This document shows, in pieces, positions 1 through 5,814 of a DNA stretch of 8,749 bases (its first letter is position 1; every line of letters begins with the position of its first letter). The translations under genes were made by a program, and so were the position numbers. Below the pieces are notes generated by a model. That model saw nothing but the letters and a program-made list of their open reading frames with translations, was not told the origin of the DNA and ran no database searches. Location: the NCBI GenBank assembly GCA_041484845.1, contig JBGPIK010000298.1:1-8749 (forward strand), written 5' to 3'. The stretch comes from JBGPIK01 sp041484845. Lineage in GTDB: Bacteria; Desulfobacterota; Binatia; UBA9968.

Positions 1-15
1 CCGGATGTTTTTCAT
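1..15 (-). CDS. Start of a gene running off the left edge (5' end only)
   Basis: Only the first five codons are visible; they read M-K-N-I-R on the minus strand. The case for a real start is translational: a strong Shine-Dalgarno GAGGAG (bases 29-24) lies 8 bases before the ATG (15-13), and a Met-Lys-Asn opening is common for exported proteins. Nothing can be said about the product. The gene points the same way as the leftward block but is separated from the 540-971 gene by a long spacer, so it probably has its own promoter within 16-539. Confidence rests on the ribosome binding site alone. Confidence 0.45.
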
Positions 16-23
16 TATCTTTG

Positions 24-29
24 CTCCTC
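24..29 (-). promoter_or_regulatory. Shine-Dalgarno of the left-edge gene
   Basis: GAGGAG on the minus strand, 8 bases upstream of the ATG at 15-13. This is the main evidence that a leftward gene begins at the window edge. A small perfect hairpin (71-76 pairing with 79-84, TGCGGC with GCCGCA) lies about 40 bases further upstream, in what would be its leader or promoter region. Confidence 0.5.
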
Positions 30-114
30 GTTGTTGGGTTAGTTTGTTCCGTCACTATGGGTTTGATTTCTGCGGCTTGCCGCATAATGGCGACTCTACG
101 TCTTCTCAAGGTCC

Positions 115-190
115 GTCATTCCCGCATGCTTTTAGCGGGAATCCAGGAAAAATTCGGACTGGACCCCCGATTAAAACATTCGAGGGTGAC
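115..190. repeat. MITE-like palindromic intergenic element (three hairpins, GTCA...TGAC ends)
   Basis: A 76-base element bounded by GTCA (115-118) and TGAC (187-190). It contains three inverted repeats in series. ATTCCCGC (118-125) pairs with GCGGGAAT (135-142). TCCAG (142-146) pairs with CTGGA (159-163). CCCCCGA (164-170) pairs with TCGAGGG (180-186), with one mismatch. The first hairpin resembles the ATTCCC-spacer-GGGAAT repeats known from Neisseria (dRS3) and many proteobacterial genomes. The full unit looks like a short non-autonomous palindromic element or REP-type sequence. It encodes no protein. Being multicopy in this genome is inferred, since only one copy is in the window. Confidence 0.6.
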
Positions 191-425
191 AGCTTTGGGG
201 AGGTTTTCATAAGTTTCTTTCGATACCCCACAGCCTGCTTCTGGTAGTTCAATGTTCACTGACGAACCGCATGAGCGTTGTATGGATAACCGGCACCCCG
301 TTGGAGAACTCGGGCTTGGTTGAAGCTACTCGACTTCCGATTTACGAGTCAAGATAAAAATCAGCAATGCCTCCCCGTACTCCATGGAGGCTGCGAAAAC
401 TTGTCTCTGCCGTTATGTAGGAGGG
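191..425. other. Non-coding spacer without a recognisable gene
   Basis: No convincing reading frame in either strand: the short frames that cross it have no ribosome binding site and no recognisable protein. Small palindromes are visible, namely ACTCG (328-332) with CGAGT (345-349), and GCCTCC (369-374) with GGAGGC (386-391). The second lies around the 10-base palindrome CTCCATGGAG (380-389). The stretch should contain at least the promoter of the leftward gene at the window edge, but no clear -35/-10 pair stands out. Confidence 0.5.
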
Positions 426-465
426 GTTGAGCCCTTCGACGTCTCTCAGGATAGACTCCGCGATT

Positions 466-514
466 CGCACCGGTTTGGGTGCGGTGGGTTGGTCGCTGCG
501 CGACTTAACCCACC
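466..514. repeat. Composite palindromic repeat: two abutting hairpins
   Basis: Two hairpins share one base. The first has CGCACC (466-471) pairing with GGTGCG (478-483) around a 6-base loop. The second has GGTGGGTT (483-490) pairing with AACCCACC (507-514). Inside it, GTCGC (492-496) pairs with GCGAC (500-504) around a TGC loop, giving an almost continuous 13-pair stem. The bases just before (about 430-465) resemble dispersed repeats common in metagenome-derived proteobacterial genomes; that part is recognition from memory. The second hairpin starts 25 bases past the stop of the 540-971 gene, so it could protect or end that transcript. No T-run follows on the minus strand, so it is not a standard intrinsic terminator. 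Confidence 0.6.
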
Positions 515-539
515 CTACGAGCCGCAGCTAGTACCAGCC

Positions 540-971
540 TTATTTGCTCCTCTTTGCTCGATTTACTAGCTCTTTGAGCAAAGTCTCCATTAGCCTGTAT
601 TGTTCCGCTTCAAAAACCGTGATGTGAAATCGCCAGACGTTGTCTTTCGCATCTCTAAACGCGCAGATCGCACGAACGTCGTACCTCTTGGATCGGTAGA
701 AGTCGGCCCCAAGCTCGGCTTCCCAGCGCTCGGCGATGATCGTTCCATAGACTTCTCTCACCGGGATACCGGTTGCGTACGACGGGATCCTGAGGGTGTC
801 GCTACTTTGGATACCTTCAATAAGTTCTTTCAAACTGACCGTTCCCGTGAGCCTACGGTGTATGAACCTGGCAAGCTGATCACTGTCCTGAACTTGCTGC
901 AGCTCCGAGAGCGAGGATGCATTTGCTGCCAGGCTAACCAGAAGGATTAGGCCGAGAACATTTCCTAGCAT
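540..971 (-). CDS. Small secreted or lipid-facing protein of unknown function
   Basis: A 143-residue protein I do not recognise. It begins with a hydrophobic segment (about residues 3-17) ending in Ala-Asn-Ala-Ser-Ser, a plausible signal peptidase I site near residue 19, so export to the periplasm is likely. The mature part is mixed alpha/beta with no cysteines beyond one (in AICAF, about residue 105) and no known motif. It ends in a basic helix rich in Glu, Lys and Arg. The ATG at 971-969 has a moderate Shine-Dalgarno (GGTG, 7 bases upstream). It lies 56 bases downstream of the GMC dehydrogenase stop on the same strand, so it may be the last gene of that operon. An overlapping plus-strand frame (600-950) has no ribosome binding site or signal and is judged a shadow. 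Confidence 0.7.
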   Translation of the reverse strand: MLGNVLGLILLVSLAANASSLSELQQVQDSDQLARFIHRRLTGTVSLKELIEGIQSSDTLRIPSYATGIPVREVYGTIIAERWEAELGADFYRSKRYDVRAICAFRDAKDNVWRFHITVFEAEQYRLMETLLKELVNRAKRSK

Positions 972-1027
972 GGCAATTCACCCGCGCCAATTAAAAAGAT
1001 TTGGCAAATTACGCGCAGACAAGTTCC

Positions 1028-2683
1028 TTAGGGTTGTTCCAGGCTACCCCGCTTGGCCTCCGCGACCATGTGATCGCAGACGCGGAAGGCGTTGGCCTGG
1101 ATGGTGAGTGCGGGATTCAAGCCGCCGGAGGTTACGAAAGCACTGGCATCGATGATGAACAGGTTGCGCACATCATGGGAGCGGCACCATTTGTCCACGA
1201 CCGACGATTTGGCATCGTTGCCCATGCGGCAGCTTCCCATCTGGTGATTGTGGAGCTTGCGCGCCCTGGTCTCGGGCGAGATGACGCGACTTGCGCCCGC
1301 CGCCTCGAAGATCTCCCGCGAACGCGCCGCCAGAAACGTCGCCAGGCGAACATCGTTTTCATGGCTCGTGTAGGTCACGCGCGCAACCGGGAGACCGAAG
1401 CGGTCGCGGATGTCCGGATCGAGGTCCACTTGATTACTCTCCACGGGCAAACTCTCGCCGGTGGAGTGGCTGTGCAGGTAGTAACGGTACGTCGAGCGCA
1501 TGGACTCTTTGTGTTTAAGCCCCCAGCGCGCGCCGTGAACATCACGCAGCGCGTAGTCGATGGGATCGCCGCCATGCGCGCGCGGGTGCATGAAACCGCC
1601 GCGAATGAATCCTCTCCGGCTGTCGGTCTCGTAAAAATCCTGCAGCACCCGAGTGCTCGGCGCTCCCTGGTGCCCCTCAAGGGGCTCAGGGAAGATCGCG
1701 ATGGTGATCGCTCCGGGCGCGTGAAACATCAGATTCTTACCCACGAGACCGCTGCTATTCGCCAATCCGTGCCGGAACCGTGACGATTGAGAGAGCAGAA
1801 GCAGACGCGGCGTCTCCACGCCGCCGGCAGCCAACACGACGATACGCGCAGGCTGGAACTGCTCGCTGCCCTTTTCATCGAAGTAGACCACGCCGGTGGC
1901 GCGCCCCTCGTTATCGACAGAGATCTCTCGGCTCATCGCGTGCGGGCGAATTTCGCATCGCCCGGTGGCGAGAGCCTTCGGCAGGAGCGCTTCCAGGGTG
2001 CTCGACTTGGCTCCGACGGTGCAACCGTAACCGGAACAAAAACCCTTGTGAACGCACGCGGGCCTGCCGTCGTACGGACGAGAGAGAATCGCCATCGGAG
2101 TCGGAAACGGGTGGAGCCCCAGCGCCTTGCCGCCCTTTTCCAGAATGGCCCCGGCGCTGTTGCGCGCCAGCGGCGGCATGGGAAAATCGCGCTTGCGCGG
2201 TGGGTCAAACGGATTGGCCCATCCCTTACCCGAAATACCGATCGTCCATTCGGCTTTTTCGTAGTAAGGCTCCATCTCCGCGTAACTGACCGGCCAGTCC
2301 TCGATGGATGCGCCGGCCACCGGACCGTCGGCGGACTTGACGCGAAAGTCGGATTCATGGAAGCGCCACGATAAGCCGCTGTAATGAACCGTGCCGGCGC
2401 CCACGCACATGGCGTTGGAGAAAAGCTGAACTTCGTGAGACAACCGCTCGGCGGGCGTCCGGTCATTGGGGCGCCAGGTGCGCGGCTCATCTTTGACCGT
2501 CGGCCAGAGAAAATGGCGGTGCTTAAATAGAATTTCATCTTCCAGGAAATCGGCACGCTTGTACCAGGGGCCGCGCTCCAGAACCACGACTGACATTCCC
2601 GCCTCGCTCAATTCCTTTGCCGCCACCAAACCGGAGGCTCCCGCCCCCACGATGCAGACGTCCACGGGATCTTTTCTCGACAT
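1028..2683 (-). CDS. GMC-family FAD-dependent dehydrogenase, large subunit (gluconate/sugar/alcohol dehydrogenase-like)
   Basis: A 551-residue flavoprotein expected to oxidise an alcohol, polyol or sugar (substrate unknown) with FAD. The N-terminal Rossmann motif is complete: G13-A-G15-A-S-G18, with the ribose-binding Glu at E36 in VVVLERG. The C-terminal GMC domain has H480 in HQMGSCRMG and N523 in GGLNPALTIQA, which align with the catalytic His-His/Asn pair of the family. Cysteines C210, C216 and C221 sit where related FAD sugar dehydrogenases hold an iron-sulfur cluster; an Fe-S cluster here is inference. No signal peptide is seen. I chose the ATG at 2683 because GAGG lies 9 bases upstream. 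A TTG two codons earlier (2689) would overlap the upstream stop but has poor spacing. It follows the small subunit by 2 bases, so the two are a translationally coupled pair. Confidence 0.9.
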   Translation of the reverse strand: MSRKDPVDVCIVGAGASGLVAAKELSEAGMSVVVLERGPWYKRADFLEDEILFKHRHFLWPTVKDEPRTWRPNDRTPAERLSHEVQLFSNAMCVGAGTVHYSGLSWRFHESDFRVKSADGPVAGASIEDWPVSYAEMEPYYEKAEWTIGISGKGWANPFDPPRKRDFPMPPLARNSAGAILEKGGKALGLHPFPTPMAILSRPYDGRPACVHKGFCSGYGCTVGAKSSTLEALLPKALATGRCEIRPHAMSREISVDNEGRATGVVYFDEKGSEQFQPARIVVLAAGGVETPRLLLLSQSSRFRHGLANSSGLVGKNLMFHAPGAITIAIFPEPLEGHQGAPSTRVLQDFYETDSRRGFIRGGFMHPRAHGGDPIDYALRDVHGARWGLKHKESMRSTYRYYLHSHSTGESLPVESNQVDLDPDIRDRFGLPVARVTYTSHENDVRLATFLAARSREIFEAAGASRVISPETRARKLHNHQMGSCRMGNDAKSSVVDKWCRSHDVRNLFIIDASAFVTSGGLNPALTIQANAFRVCDHMVAEAKRGSLEQP

Positions 2684-2685
2684 GG

Positions 2686-3165
2686 TCAATGGCCTCGTTT
2701 CTTTTCCGGATCGAACTCGTCGGGAAGGTTCTCGTCGTACCAGCCGAATGGCGGCTGGTAGCCTTTCGGATGGGACGGTCCGGGAAAGCCGATCATCTTC
2801 CAGCTTGCGCTGTTGCGGTTTCCGCCGTGGCGCGGGTCGCCGTAAAAGCCCTGCATGGTATGTTCGACGAGATGAGAGAAAAACGGGCTTCGTTTTTCCT
2901 CGAGATGAGCGAGGATCTGATCTTGTTGTTCGGTGCGTAATTGAACGAACGCCTGGGCGCCGAATCGCTCACGCGCGAGCCTGTCCAACTCCTGCACGCC
3001 GTCGACGTACAAGGACGCGTGCTCCGCTTCGTAGGTGCCGAGTGTGTTTTCGATGTAATCGACCACGCCGGCCTGCCGCGCTCCGGGATCGCGATCCGCC
3101 GGGATGATACGGTCCGTCACCGCTTCAATGGTCGCTCTCTGGTGTGGGTCAAAGACAGAAGCCAT
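2686..3165 (-). CDS. Gluconate 2-dehydrogenase subunit 3-like small subunit
   Basis: A 159-residue partner of the GMC flavoprotein encoded immediately downstream. It opens with FDPHQRATIEAVTDRIIPAD, the usual start of this family, and carries the family signature near the C-terminus (QGFYGDPRHGGNRN, then SWKMIGFPG). In characterised three-subunit gluconate and sorbitol dehydrogenases this subunit helps fold and, through a Tat signal, export the large subunit. Here no twin-arginine signal is present, so location is uncertain. The start is the second of two adjacent ATG codons (3165-3163): AGAGGA (3177-3172) is 6 bases before it but only 3 before the first. A much longer reading from 3396 would overlap the binding-protein gene and is an Arg-rich out-of-frame shadow. 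Gap to the upstream binding-protein gene is 67 bases. Confidence 0.88.
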   Translation of the reverse strand: MASVFDPHQRATIEAVTDRIIPADRDPGARQAGVVDYIENTLGTYEAEHASLYVDGVQELDRLARERFGAQAFVQLRTEQQDQILAHLEEKRSPFFSHLVEHTMQGFYGDPRHGGNRNSASWKMIGFPGPSHPKGYQPPFGWYDENLPDEFDPEKKRGH

Positions 3166-3171
3166 CATTTT

Positions 3172-3177
3172 TCCTCT
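3172..3177 (-). promoter_or_regulatory. Shine-Dalgarno that sets the small-subunit start
   Basis: AGAGGA on the minus strand, followed by AAA and a double ATG. It fixes the start of the small subunit at 3165 (or 3168) rather than at the ATG at 3198 or further upstream, neither of which has a comparable site. Confidence 0.6.
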
Positions 3178-3232
3178 ATAGTCCGAATCGTGCGTCATCT
3201 TCAACCCGGAAATCGATGCGTGTCTTGAGACT

Positions 3233-4195
3233 TCACGGTTTGAGTGTCTTAAAGAATCCCTCTTTCTCCAGTTCATCCAGCAGGCTTTCATCGAGAATCT
3301 TTTGAACATCCGCGCCTGCTTTCTTCGCCACGAATTCCGCGGTCGCGCGCAAGCCCTCGCGGCTGACGCGCGGCGGCATGGAAAACTTCGGCGCATAATA
3401 ATCGTACGTGCTTTCCAGAGTGGCGCGATCGGGAAGTTTCAATATTTTCTGATACACGTTCAATGTCTTTTCCTTGTTCGTCATGACCTGATGAAGTCCT
3501 TCGATAAACGCCTGCAAAAATCTTTTGGCGACGTCGCGCTGCTGCTTGAGAAAAGCCCGGTGCATGACGATCGTGTCCAAAGGGAAGGACGCCTTAAGGT
3601 CGCTCATGTGAACTAAAGTTCTGAGACCGAGTTTTTCTGCTTTAATCGTTTGCGGAGGCGCCAGGATCGTTGCGTCGAGCCCTTTGGTGGTGAGCGCCAC
3701 GAGCCTGGTCTCGGAGGAGCCGGCGGGAATAATGTTCACCGCTTCCCTGGGGATATTCCATTCCTTTAACGCCATGAGCACGGAGAGCTCGTTCTGGCCG
3801 CCGAAGTTGACAATGCCGATCTTTTTCCCTACCAGGTCTGCGGGCTGGCGGATCTCTGGCCGGGCGACAATGCTGAAAGGAAATTTGTTGAGAGCGCCGG
3901 CGACAACCACGAGATTTGCGCCCTGCAAATACGCCGTGACGGGAGCGGTTGCGTCGATTTGCGAGAAGTGAATGCTGCCGCCGAGCAGGGCTTGCATTTG
4001 CCGGGTAGACCCGGGCATCATCACAAGCTCGCCGTTGATTTTGTATTTTTCCAGCAGGCCTAGCTCTTTGGTAACCCAAATGGGCACCTGGTAACCGGAG
4101 AACCCGCCGTAACTGACGATGTATTTATCTTGCGCGGCGACAATTGACGGCACAGCCAAGGCTAAAACCAACGATAGTAATAATCCCGGTGACAT
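3233..4195 (-). CDS. ABC-type solute-binding protein, SsuA/NMT1-THI5 family (copy 1)
   Basis: A 320-residue periplasmic binding protein of the family that captures sulfonates, nitrate, thiamine precursors, aromatic acids and similar small molecules for ABC import. The ligand cannot be inferred. A signal sequence is visible (hydrophobic residues 4-21, cleavage probably after Ala20 or Ala21 in IVAAQ). The mature domain starts at YIVSYGG and has LGGSIHFSQ, GKKIGIVNFGG and a conserved tail ELEKEGFFK. It is paralogous to the 5815-6792 protein, roughly half identical by eye along its whole length. No permease or ATPase gene adjoins it. The ATG at 4195 lacks a clear Shine-Dalgarno and its signal peptide lacks the usual Lys/Arg. 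A TTG start at 4276 would add 27 residues including several Arg/Lys, so the start is uncertain. It lies between dsbA and the dehydrogenase pair, on the same strand. Confidence 0.9.
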   Translation of the reverse strand: MSPGLLLSLVLALAVPSIVAAQDKYIVSYGGFSGYQVPIWVTKELGLLEKYKINGELVMMPGSTRQMQALLGGSIHFSQIDATAPVTAYLQGANLVVVAGALNKFPFSIVARPEIRQPADLVGKKIGIVNFGGQNELSVLMALKEWNIPREAVNIIPAGSSETRLVALTTKGLDATILAPPQTIKAEKLGLRTLVHMSDLKASFPLDTIVMHRAFLKQQRDVAKRFLQAFIEGLHQVMTNKEKTLNVYQKILKLPDRATLESTYDYYAPKFSMPPRVSREGLRATAEFVAKKAGADVQKILDESLLDELEKEGFFKTLKP

Positions 4196-4303
4196 TGCTG
4201 AATGGGGGTTTACCACAAGGTGAACGCAATCCGCGAACTCAGCGCGGAATGTAGGCCTCGGCCCGGCCTTGGACAATTTTAAGCTCGCGGCGTCACCCGC
4301 GCT

Positions 4304-5173
4304 CTACTTTTTTTCTGCGCCTTGATTCCCCAGCAGCTTATCGATCGCCGCTTTAAAATCATCGATGGGCCGTGCGCCTGCTTTCACTGTTACCTCGCCC
4401 GTGTCATTGCGCAAAAGAATATTTGCTGGTGTTCCGGTGATGCCGATCTGAGTGCCTTCGTCGATATCTTCTTGCACTCGGGCCGCGCCCTTGCCACTGC
4501 TTAAACATTCTTGAAATTGTTTTTCGTTCAAACCGATTTCCTTGCCGAGCGGTACGAGCTGTGTAACAGGAAAGCCATTCCCATTGGATTGAGTACGAGC
4601 GTAAATCGCGTCGGCGAATTTCCAGAAGGCGTCGTTTCCGCCTAACTGGTTTACGCATTCGGACGCCTCGGCTTCTATTTGGGCTCCGGGGTTGTGCATG
4701 GGGAGCGGGAAATGACGGTAGACCCAATTGACCTTGCCGCCGTAACTGTCAATGATCTCCTTTGCCGTCGGATGAAATCCTTTGCAGAAGGGACACTCAA
4801 AATCGGAATACTCAATCAGGGAGATGGGCGCGTTGGGATTCCCATAAAGGTGATCCCGAAAGGCAGAGACGCGGCGCACCTTTTTCGCTTTTTCGGCCGC
4901 AACCCGCTCTTCCTCGGCGCGCGCAGCCGCCTGGGCTTCTTGCTGCTTCTTGATGTACTTCTGGATGCCGATGTCGATTTGCTGACTCAGGAAGTCTCCC
5001 TCCCGCAGCTCTTTCATGATTGCTTCTTTGATTTTCTGAATTAGCTGCTGCTCGTCGCTTACCGCGGCATTGGGCGGTGATTGCTGTTGCGCGCGCGCGA
5101 GGGACTCAAAGTTCCAGTTTGAGGAAACCAACAGTCCTATAAAGAAAACAATTAGAACGCTTCTAGCGATCAT
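4304..5173 (-). CDS. DsbA-like thiol:disulfide oxidoreductase with N-terminal coiled coil
   Basis: A 289-residue exported thioredoxin-fold protein that would make or reshuffle disulfides in envelope proteins. Residues 1-28 form a signal peptide (cleavage after LARA). Residues about 40-100 are charged and helical (Gln, Lys, Glu, Ala rich), most likely a coiled-coil or dimerisation segment. The DSBA domain follows from about residue 108: active site C127-P-F-C130 in ECPFCKGFHP, and the cis-proline P249 in GITGTPANILL. A second cysteine pair (C173, C223) could form the structural disulfide seen in some DsbA/Com1-type proteins. The ATG at 5173 has AAGGAG upstream, with a rather long spacing of 11 bases. 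Regeneration would need a DsbB or VKOR partner, absent from the window. The gene heads the leftward block, 108 bases before the binding protein. Confidence 0.92.
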   Translation of the reverse strand: MIARSVLIVFFIGLLVSSNWNFESLARAQQQSPPNAAVSDEQQLIQKIKEAIMKELREGDFLSQQIDIGIQKYIKKQQEAQAAARAEEERVAAEKAKKVRRVSAFRDHLYGNPNAPISLIEYSDFECPFCKGFHPTAKEIIDSYGGKVNWVYRHFPLPMHNPGAQIEAEASECVNQLGGNDAFWKFADAIYARTQSNGNGFPVTQLVPLGKEIGLNEKQFQECLSSGKGAARVQEDIDEGTQIGITGTPANILLRNDTGEVTVKAGARPIDDFKAAIDKLLGNQGAEKK

Positions 5174-5285
5174 CGTGTTTCGATCTCCTTCGCGATTCTA
5201 GCGCGGATTATTCACGCATGCTAACGGTGTCGAGGGGCAAGCGCTCCGTACCGAAGTTCTGGCCAAGCAGTGGCTCGATTACGAG

Positions 5286-5528
5286 TTACCTGTGAATGCC
5301 GCCTTCCGCCTTGGGCGCCTTCACGTACTTCGACATGTGTTTACTCCGGTCGTATTTGTTGGAGTGAAAGATTTCTGTCAATGAACAGCGCACCCCTTCC
5401 TTGGGCGAAACGTCGGGGTCGCTGATGGGAATGATCAAATAGAGTGACATGACGTCGGGAACGTCGAGCACCTTTTTGAATCCTTCCTCTGATTCACACA
5501 TCGCTCCAAGCCAACCTTTGGTTGACCC
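5286..5528 (-). pseudogene. C-terminal remnant of a nitroreductase-family gene
   Basis: The open frame between stops covers about 80 codons. It reads like the last part of a flavin-dependent nitroreductase: GWLGAMCESEE, then FKKVLDVPDVMSLYLIIPI with the family's 'LGIPE...LIPLGYP' pattern, then SLTEIFHSNKYDRSKHMS matching the usual 'R.PLEEIVHYNKYD' tail. The recognisable match already begins before the only in-frame Met (5501), and a stop at 5531-5529 closes the frame upstream. No matching N-terminal half is found in the other frames. A 71-residue reading from 5501 has no ribosome binding site. I therefore call it a truncated, non-functional fragment. The family assignment is from memory of family patterns and is moderately sure. 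It may be a real small protein of other function. Confidence 0.5.
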
Positions 5529-5611
5529 TCATTATTTAGGTTTGTTGGTTCACAGCTCGACCGCTTATAGCTTTCCGATTCAAACGCTGTCAAGGTTAAC
5601 CTGCTTGAAGC

Positions 5612-5666
5612 GTCCCAGTCGTTCAAAGCGTTCAAGACGTTCAAGCGGTTCAAAACCGTTCAACAG
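5612..5666. repeat. 9-base tandem repeat (GTTCAA-based minisatellite)
   Basis: Consecutive units start at 5621, 5630, 5639, 5648 and 5658: GTTCAAAGC, GTTCAAGAC, GTTCAAGCG, GTTCAAAACC (one base longer) and GTTCAACAG. A degenerate unit, GTCCCAGTC, precedes them at 5612. The array lies in the spacer between the nitroreductase remnant and the second binding-protein gene. When read through in the plus frame it gives a basic, low-complexity stretch of Lys, Arg and Ser, which is why an upstream extension of the binding protein to 5449 is not credible. Confidence 0.7.
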
Positions 5667-5800
5667 AGGCTTCGACCGACCTGAGGGGGCAAGAGTCAAC
5701 GCGGCTCGACAGGAGAAAGGGCGGTTCTATAGAAGCCGTAGTGAACGCGCTTATAAGGTATTTTGGGCGAATCATAGCGGTGCAACGGGCGCTCGACAAA

Positions 5801-5805
5801 GGAGG
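5801..5805 (+). promoter_or_regulatory. Strong Shine-Dalgarno fixing the start of solute-binding protein 2
   Basis: GGAGG within AAAGGAGGG, 9 bases before the ATG at 5815. It selects this start over earlier in-frame starts reaching back to 5449, and the resulting protein begins directly with a good signal peptide. I saw no convincing sigma-70 promoter in the 5529-5814 spacer. Confidence 0.75.
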
Positions 5806-5814
5806 GTTCGGATT

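Noticed and set aside
21..212. Plus-strand frame starting with a hydrophobic, signal-like stretch
   Set aside because: Its second half is a translation of the palindromic element at 115-190 and it ends soon after. No ribosome binding site precedes the start, and the strand opposite carries a better-supported gene start.
115..520. CRISPR array considered for the repeat-rich left spacer
   Set aside because: The palindromes differ from each other in sequence and spacing; there are no regularly spaced identical repeats and no cas genes.
986..1005. GCCAA/TTGGC inverted repeat between the GMC gene and the 540-971 gene, considered as a terminator
   Set aside because: The stem is only 5 pairs and AT-rich, the T-run on the minus strand falls in the loop and not after the stem, and the next gene on the same strand starts 15 bases later.
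1001..1783. Long plus-strand frame of 260 codons opposite the GMC dehydrogenase
   Set aside because: It lies wholly antisense to conserved GMC sequence, has no ribosome binding site, and its composition (Arg, Ala, Val, His rich) is typical of the shadow of a GC-rich gene.
3166..3396. N-terminal extension of the dehydrogenase small subunit
   Set aside because: It overlaps the binding-protein gene out of frame and is Arg-rich without a twin-arginine signal pattern or hydrophobic core. A good Shine-Dalgarno supports the start at 3165 instead.
5189..5285. Possible continuation of the nitroreductase frame past its stop at 5286
   Set aside because: The frame stays open for about 24 codons after the stop but does not resemble a nitroreductase tail, which already looks complete; length is within chance.
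5449..5814. N-terminal extension of solute-binding protein 2
   Set aside because: It crosses the minisatellite and the nitroreductase remnant, and would bury the signal peptide about 120 residues inside the protein. A strong ribosome binding site sits directly before the ATG at 5815.
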